From contig CANQFW010000043.1 in NCBI GenBank assembly GCA_947599995.1, positions 1 through 11,736 of the forward strand: a DNA stretch of 11,736 bases, in the 5' to 3' direction. A program made the translations under genes and the position numbers. The DNA comes from an uncultured Clostridia bacterium (GTDB taxonomy: Bacteria; Bacillota; Clostridia; TANB77; CAG-508). Of the stretch, positions 8,201-11,736 are shown piece after piece. The notes under the pieces were generated by a model. That model saw only the letters and a list, made by a program, of their open reading frames with translations. It made no database searches and was not told the origin of the DNA. Position 1 is the first letter of the stretch; each line of letters begins with the position of its first letter.

Positions 8201-9595
8201 ATGTAGATGAATTTGGAATTGATAGTAATATTTTTGACTATGGAGCTGACTCTTTAACTATTATAAATATAATTACAGAATTATTTAAATATAATTTTAA
8301 TTTAAAGGTCTTCGATATGTATAAGTTTCCTACTGTTAGAGAACTATATGATAATCTACTAAATAAAAATATTTTAAAAAGAAACCTAGACTATCAAAAA
8401 TTCGAAAAAATAAATGAAGTAGTTGCAACTTTTACTAAGGATACTAATGCTATAGAAATAAATGATAAATATAATATATTACTTACTGGTGCAACAGGAT
8501 TTTTTGGTTGTCATTTGTTAATCAATCTTCTAAAATCTCCTGAAAAGATTAAAAAGATATATTGCACGATGAGACCAAAATCTGATATCACTGCCAAGGA
8601 TAGACTACTAAAAAAAATAAGCTTTTACTTTAACGATACATATAACGATTTATTTGAAAGATATGTAGAAGTACTAGAATGCGAAATTTCTAAATCGAAC
8701 TTTCGGACTCCCCCTAAATATTTATAATTCCTTAGCTTCTAAAATGGATATAGTAATTCATTCGGCAGCAAATGTAAATCATTATGGTAGATACTCTACG
8801 TTTGAAAAAATAAATGTAATTGGAACCCAAAATATCATAAATTTTTGTAAGGTTCGAAATATACCTCTCCATTATATTTCTACTATGACAGTTTCTGGTA
8901 ATTATTTATTAAAGCAGTCTTCTATTAAGGAATTTAGCGAAAATAGTTTTTATATAGGTCAAAGTTTTGAGCAAAATGTATACTCAAAAAGCAAATTAAT
9001 TGCAGAGTCTGAAGTTATAAACCATATTATGTGTGGTGGAATCGCAACTATTTACCGACTTGGTGACCTAACAGGAAGATACTCTGATGGAGTTTTTCAG
9101 GAAAATATTAATCAAAATGCTATATACCTAAGGCTAAAATCAATACTAGAAATAGGCCATGTGTCTAATACAATCTTAAGAAATAACCTTGAATTCTCAC
9201 CTGTTGACTATGTTTCAAAAGCTGTAAAATCAATAATATGGTCACAAAATTGTAAAAACAGGATTTTTAACATCTATAACCCTAATATGGTTTCAACAGA
9301 GAAATTATTAAAATTTATGGAAAAATCAAATTACCTTATAACAGTTTTGCCCAAGGAGGATTTTGCTAAATTAATTGAAGCTCTATCTGCAAATAAGGAA
9401 AATCAAAAAAAATTACTTGGAATAATTAATGACTTTACAGAAGATAAAGATTTAGTATACAATTATACTATAAAACAGAACAATAAAATTACTTGTGAAT
9501 ACTTAGAAAATTTAGGGTTTAATTGGCCTATAATAGATGAACCGTACTTAAGAAAAGTGCTTGATTATATGAAAAAAGTAAACTTTATTAAATAG
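5251..9595 (+). CDS. Single-module NRPS, C-A-T-R, read through a +1 frameshift at CGG
   Basis: The joined protein has about 1,447 residues. The condensation domain (about 1-440) carries HHIIADS at 133-139, with catalytic His134 and Ser in place of the usual final Gly. The adenylation domain (about 455-950) has YTSGSTGKPKG (607-617), FDIFVFE with the amino-group Asp656, NGYGPSETT (750-758) and NGKIDRK with Lys944. Pocket residues by the PheA alignment are D656 I657 F660 Q699 M725 A727 G751 I759 F760 K944; I cannot assign a substrate from these. The carrier domain has DYGADSL with phosphopantetheine Ser1001. The terminal reductase has the NADPH loop TGATGFFG (1079-1086) and, after the frameshift, IHSAANVNHYG, a serine-bearing strand YISTM, and the SDR pair Tyr1244/Lys1248 in YSKSK. 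It should activate one amino acid, acylate or couple it, and release an aldehyde. The frame changes at 8704 (CGG). The second piece has no ribosome binding site before ATG 8744. Confidence 0.88.
8701..8707 (+). other. Putative +1 recoding site, TTT CGG A
   Basis: The first frame reads SKSNF then CGG at 8704-8706 and stops eight codons later at 8725. Skipping C8704 gives TTT GGA CTC CCC CTA, read as F G L P L, and continues as NIYNSLASKMDIVIHSAANV without a break. The FGL restored here is typical of this position in NRPS terminal reductase domains. UUU to UUC allows good P-site re-pairing, and CGG is the would-be slow codon. No Shine-Dalgarno-like stimulator lies just upstream. The frame change is seen directly; programmed recoding is inferred. 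Confidence 0.7.
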
Positions 9596-9600
9596 TATAT

Positions 9601-9652
9601 TACTTATATAATACTTTATTAAAATTATTTATTTTATAAAGTATTATAAGTA
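9601..9652. terminator. Long AT-rich hairpin between the NRPS and histidine kinase genes
   Basis: TACTTATATAATACTTTATT-AAAAT (9601-9625) pairs with ATTTTATAAAGTATTATAAGTA (9631-9652). There are about 22 base pairs interrupted only by small bulges, closing on a 5-nt loop. It starts six bases after the NRPS stop. No T-run follows directly, so it may be an attenuator, an mRNA 3'-end stabiliser or a weak terminator rather than a full stop. Confidence 0.5.
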
Positions 9653-9700
9653 CATATGAATGTCTTTTTTCTAAAAAATACATTGGAAGGATAAAATAAA

Positions 9701-11674
9701 ATGAGAAAAAATATAAGTATATCGAATAAAATATCTATTTCTTTTTCAATAATAACATTAATAGTTGGTGGAATTTTTTATTTTCTTTTACCTAGTCTTC
9801 TAAATTATCCACCAAATACAATTAATACTGAATTTGATAAAGAAGTTTCCAAATTATACTATATATATCAATATTTAATAGCATTAAGTTCTATAATATT
9901 ATTAGCAGTACTGTATTTTAAATTTTCTCTAAAAAAGCTAGATAAATGGGAAAAAAATAAAGACCAAGCAAAAGTTCCTGAAATTAGAAAAATATGTTTT
10001 ACATATCCTTTTAAGCTTTTTGCAATTATTGAAACTTTTCCAGTTGCTATAGTTATTTTGACTTTAATGTTTACAGGAAGCCACCCAGCTATATTAATTT
10101 TTAAAATAGGTACTCTTGTTTTTTCTTTTGCAACATTGGTAAGTTCTATATTTTTGATCATTTCTAAAAATATATTCTCACCTATTTTATCAGAAACATC
10201 GATATATATAGAAAAAGAAGAAAATATTAAGCGTGATTCACTGGTAAAAAGACTTTTTTTACAAATTTTCCCAAGCATATTGGTAACTGCTTTATTAATA
10301 TCTTTAATAGGCTACTCTAGATTAGTTGTTGAAAAAGGAAATCTCTTAAATTTTTACTATATGTCTCAGATAAAGTCAATAAAAACCTCTGATGATAAAG
10401 AACTTATGTCTCAAGTTACTTCACAGTTAAATGAAAAACTTTTGAGTAATAACGATTTCTTTTTTATAGAAACACCTAATGGAGATATTGTAACATCAAA
10501 TAATAAAGTATTAAGTGATTTTTTCTTAAAATATATGCATAATTTATCTAGTTCAGAAGGAGATAGAGTTTATGAAGCTTATACAATAGATGAGCAAGGT
10601 GTAATTAACAAAGTTTTTTATCAGGGACAAGAATATACTATAGGTATACATTATGAAATAGTATCTTCGTCTTTATGGTTATACTTCTTTCTTTCTTGTA
10701 TAATATTATTTATATTTAATTTAATTATATTAATGTATGTAGCTAAATCTATTAATAATGATTTATATAAAATAACTAGGGGAATGCAAACTATTCTTAC
10801 AAATCAAGATAATATTGAAGGAAAAAAATTACCTATCACATCAAACGATATAGTTGGGGAATTAGTTCAATCCTTTAACAATATACAAGATTTAGCCAAA
10901 AAAAATATAGAGAAAATACATAATAATCAAGACCAGTTAATTGAGCAAGAGCGTTTAGCTTCTCTCGGTCAAATGATTGGAGGAATTGCGCATAACTTAA
11001 AAACACCTATAATGTCTATATCTGGTGCAACTGAGGGGCTTAATGACTTAATAGAAGAATTTAATAATTCAATTGGGAATCCAATTGTTAATAATGATGA
11101 TTTTCATGATATTGCTAAGGATATGTATGAATGGACTAAAAAAATAAAATCTTATACTGAATATATGTCAGATGTAATAACTGCTGTAAAAGGTCAAACT
11201 GTTAACTTCTCTAACGATACTGATATAAGTTTTACCCTAATGGAACTATTTAAGCGTGTTGATATTTTGATGAAACATGAATTAAAAAATTCATTAACAT
11301 ATTTAAATACTTCTATGAAAATGAATGAAAATACTATAATTCATGGTAATATAAATATCTTGGTCCAGGTTATAAATAATATGATTTCTAATTCTATTCA
11401 AGCTTACAATGGAGAAACAAAAAAAAGTATTGACTTGATTGCATCTTCTAATGAAGACAACATCATTATTACTGTTAGAGATTATGGTCCAGGTCTTCCT
11501 AAGAAAGTTAAAGAAAAATTATTTAAAGAGATGATAACTACTAAGGGAAAAAATGGTACTGGTCTTGGTCTTTATATGTCTTATTCTACTATTAAAGCTC
11601 ATTTTAATGGTAATATTCTTTTTGATAGTAAAGATGGAGTAGGAACATCTTTTTATATAATTTTGCCATTTTAA
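9701..11674 (+). CDS. Polytopic membrane sensor histidine kinase
   Basis: This 657-residue sensor kinase has about six membrane helices: roughly 13-33, 56-73, 105-125, 128-153, 189-206 and 326-347. An extracytoplasmic loop of about 115 residues (210-325) lies between the last two and is the likely signal-sensing part. A HAMP-like linker and coiled coil follow (about 348-415). The phosphoacceptor is His431 in GGIAHNLKTPIMS, an HNLKTP variant of the usual HE/HD-L-K/R-TP box. The HATPase domain shows the N-box around Asn560 and Asn564 (NNMISNSIQAY), G1 at DYGPG (594-598) and G2 at GTGLGL (619-624), so it should be active. GGAAGGAT lies 8 nt before ATG 9701. It is co-oriented with the NRPS across a 105-base gap containing a hairpin. 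The cognate response regulator is not in the window and may lie just beyond 11736. A T-rich stretch follows the stop, but I see no clear terminator stem. Confidence 0.85.
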   Translation: MRKNISISNKISISFSIITLIVGGIFYFLLPSLLNYPPNTINTEFDKEVSKLYYIYQYLIALSSIILLAVLYFKFSLKKLDKWEKNKDQAKVPEIRKICFTYPFKLFAIIETFPVAIVILTLMFTGSHPAILIFKIGTLVFSFATLVSSIFLIISKNIFSPILSETSIYIEKEENIKRDSLVKRLFLQIFPSILVTALLISLIGYSRLVVEKGNLLNFYYMSQIKSIKTSDDKELMSQVTSQLNEKLLSNNDFFFIETPNGDIVTSNNKVLSDFFLKYMHNLSSSEGDRVYEAYTIDEQGVINKVFYQGQEYTIGIHYEIVSSSLWLYFFLSCIILFIFNLIILMYVAKSINNDLYKITRGMQTILTNQDNIEGKKLPITSNDIVGELVQSFNNIQDLAKKNIEKIHNNQDQLIEQERLASLGQMIGGIAHNLKTPIMSISGATEGLNDLIEEFNNSIGNPIVNNDDFHDIAKDMYEWTKKIKSYTEYMSDVITAVKGQTVNFSNDTDISFTLMELFKRVDILMKHELKNSLTYLNTSMKMNENTIIHGNINILVQVINNMISNSIQAYNGETKKSIDLIASSNEDNIIITVRDYGPGLPKKVKEKLFKEMITTKGKNGTGLGLYMSYSTIKAHFNGNILFDSKDGVGTSFYIILPF

Positions 11675-11736
11675 TTTTGTTTTTTTGTCGTTTTTTGTTG
11701 CTTTTTATATTTTTTCCTATTATAATATTATATGTA

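Noticed and set aside
420..8707. Systematic sequencing error at TGGA motifs producing TCGGA
   Set aside because: TGGA is frequent elsewhere in the window in genes without frame breaks, so a motif-linked artefact would be expected at many other places.
8710..8714. Run of five C in the NRPS junction, as the site of a homopolymer length error or phase-variable tract
   Set aside because: Removing one C here also restores the frame, but leaves F-R-T-P-L instead of the family-like F-G-L-P-L and does not explain the identical event in the methyltransferase, which has no such tract. It remains the main artefact to exclude.
8701..8727. prfB-type programmed frameshift with a stop codon and internal Shine-Dalgarno
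   Set aside because: There is no stop codon at the slip site and no AGGGGG-like element upstream; the common feature of the two sites is the CGG codon itself.
8744..9595. Separate stand-alone SDR gene
   Set aside because: It lacks the NADPH-binding loop, which sits at the end of the preceding frame, and has no ribosome binding site. It is the second part of the reductase domain.
9868..10278. Minus-strand open frame inside the histidine kinase
   Set aside because: It is a shadow of the membrane-helix region of the kinase and has no ribosome binding site.

Overview
The window is very AT-rich chromosomal DNA with strong AGGAG-type ribosome binding sites, TTGNNN/TATAAT promoters and AGA-dominated arginine usage. 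This fits a low-GC Firmicute (Clostridia or Tissierellia-like). It holds six protein genes, one decayed gene fragment and several hairpins. No tRNA, rRNA, CRISPR array, IS element or phage gene was seen.

Layout. The minus strand carries, from left to right: a small SAM-dependent methyltransferase (219-795), a decayed fragment (about 827-1093), a divergent ROK-family protein (1322-2182), a multi-HTH protein of unknown function (2566-3672) with its own promoter and terminator, and an HtrA-type membrane-anchored serine protease (3764-4909). A 341-base divergent intergenic region follows, with a consensus promoter and a structured leader of about 150 nt. The plus strand then carries a single-module C-A-T-R nonribosomal peptide synthetase (5251-9595) and a polytopic sensor histidine kinase (9701-11674). 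The NRPS should load one amino acid, probably N-acylate it, and release it reductively as an aldehyde. No phosphopantetheinyl transferase, exporter or response regulator lies in the window.

Main discovery. Two unrelated genes, on opposite strands and about 8 kb apart, each need one +1 frameshift to give a normal full-length protein. In both, the shift falls exactly on an in-frame CGG codon followed by A. The methyltransferase reads GGT CGG A and the NRPS reads TTT CGG A. In both, skipping the C of CGG puts GGA (Gly) in frame and restores a family-typical motif (SGGYFVGNFFG in the methyltransferase, NFGL in the reductase domain). Manual scanning of about 3,300 codons found CGG in frame nowhere else in the translated genes, whereas CGA and CGT are used as arginine at conserved positions. 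Neither downstream piece has a ribosome binding site, and both are intact to their stop codons. The simplest biological reading is that CGG is an unassigned or starved codon in this organism, and that ribosomes move +1 at it and continue at GGA. This would be a codon-determined recoding system rather than a gene-specific prfB-type signal. Pseudogenisation or sequencing error is possible for either site alone but is a poor explanation for the coincidence. The mechanism is inference; the two frame changes and the codon census are read directly from the sequence.
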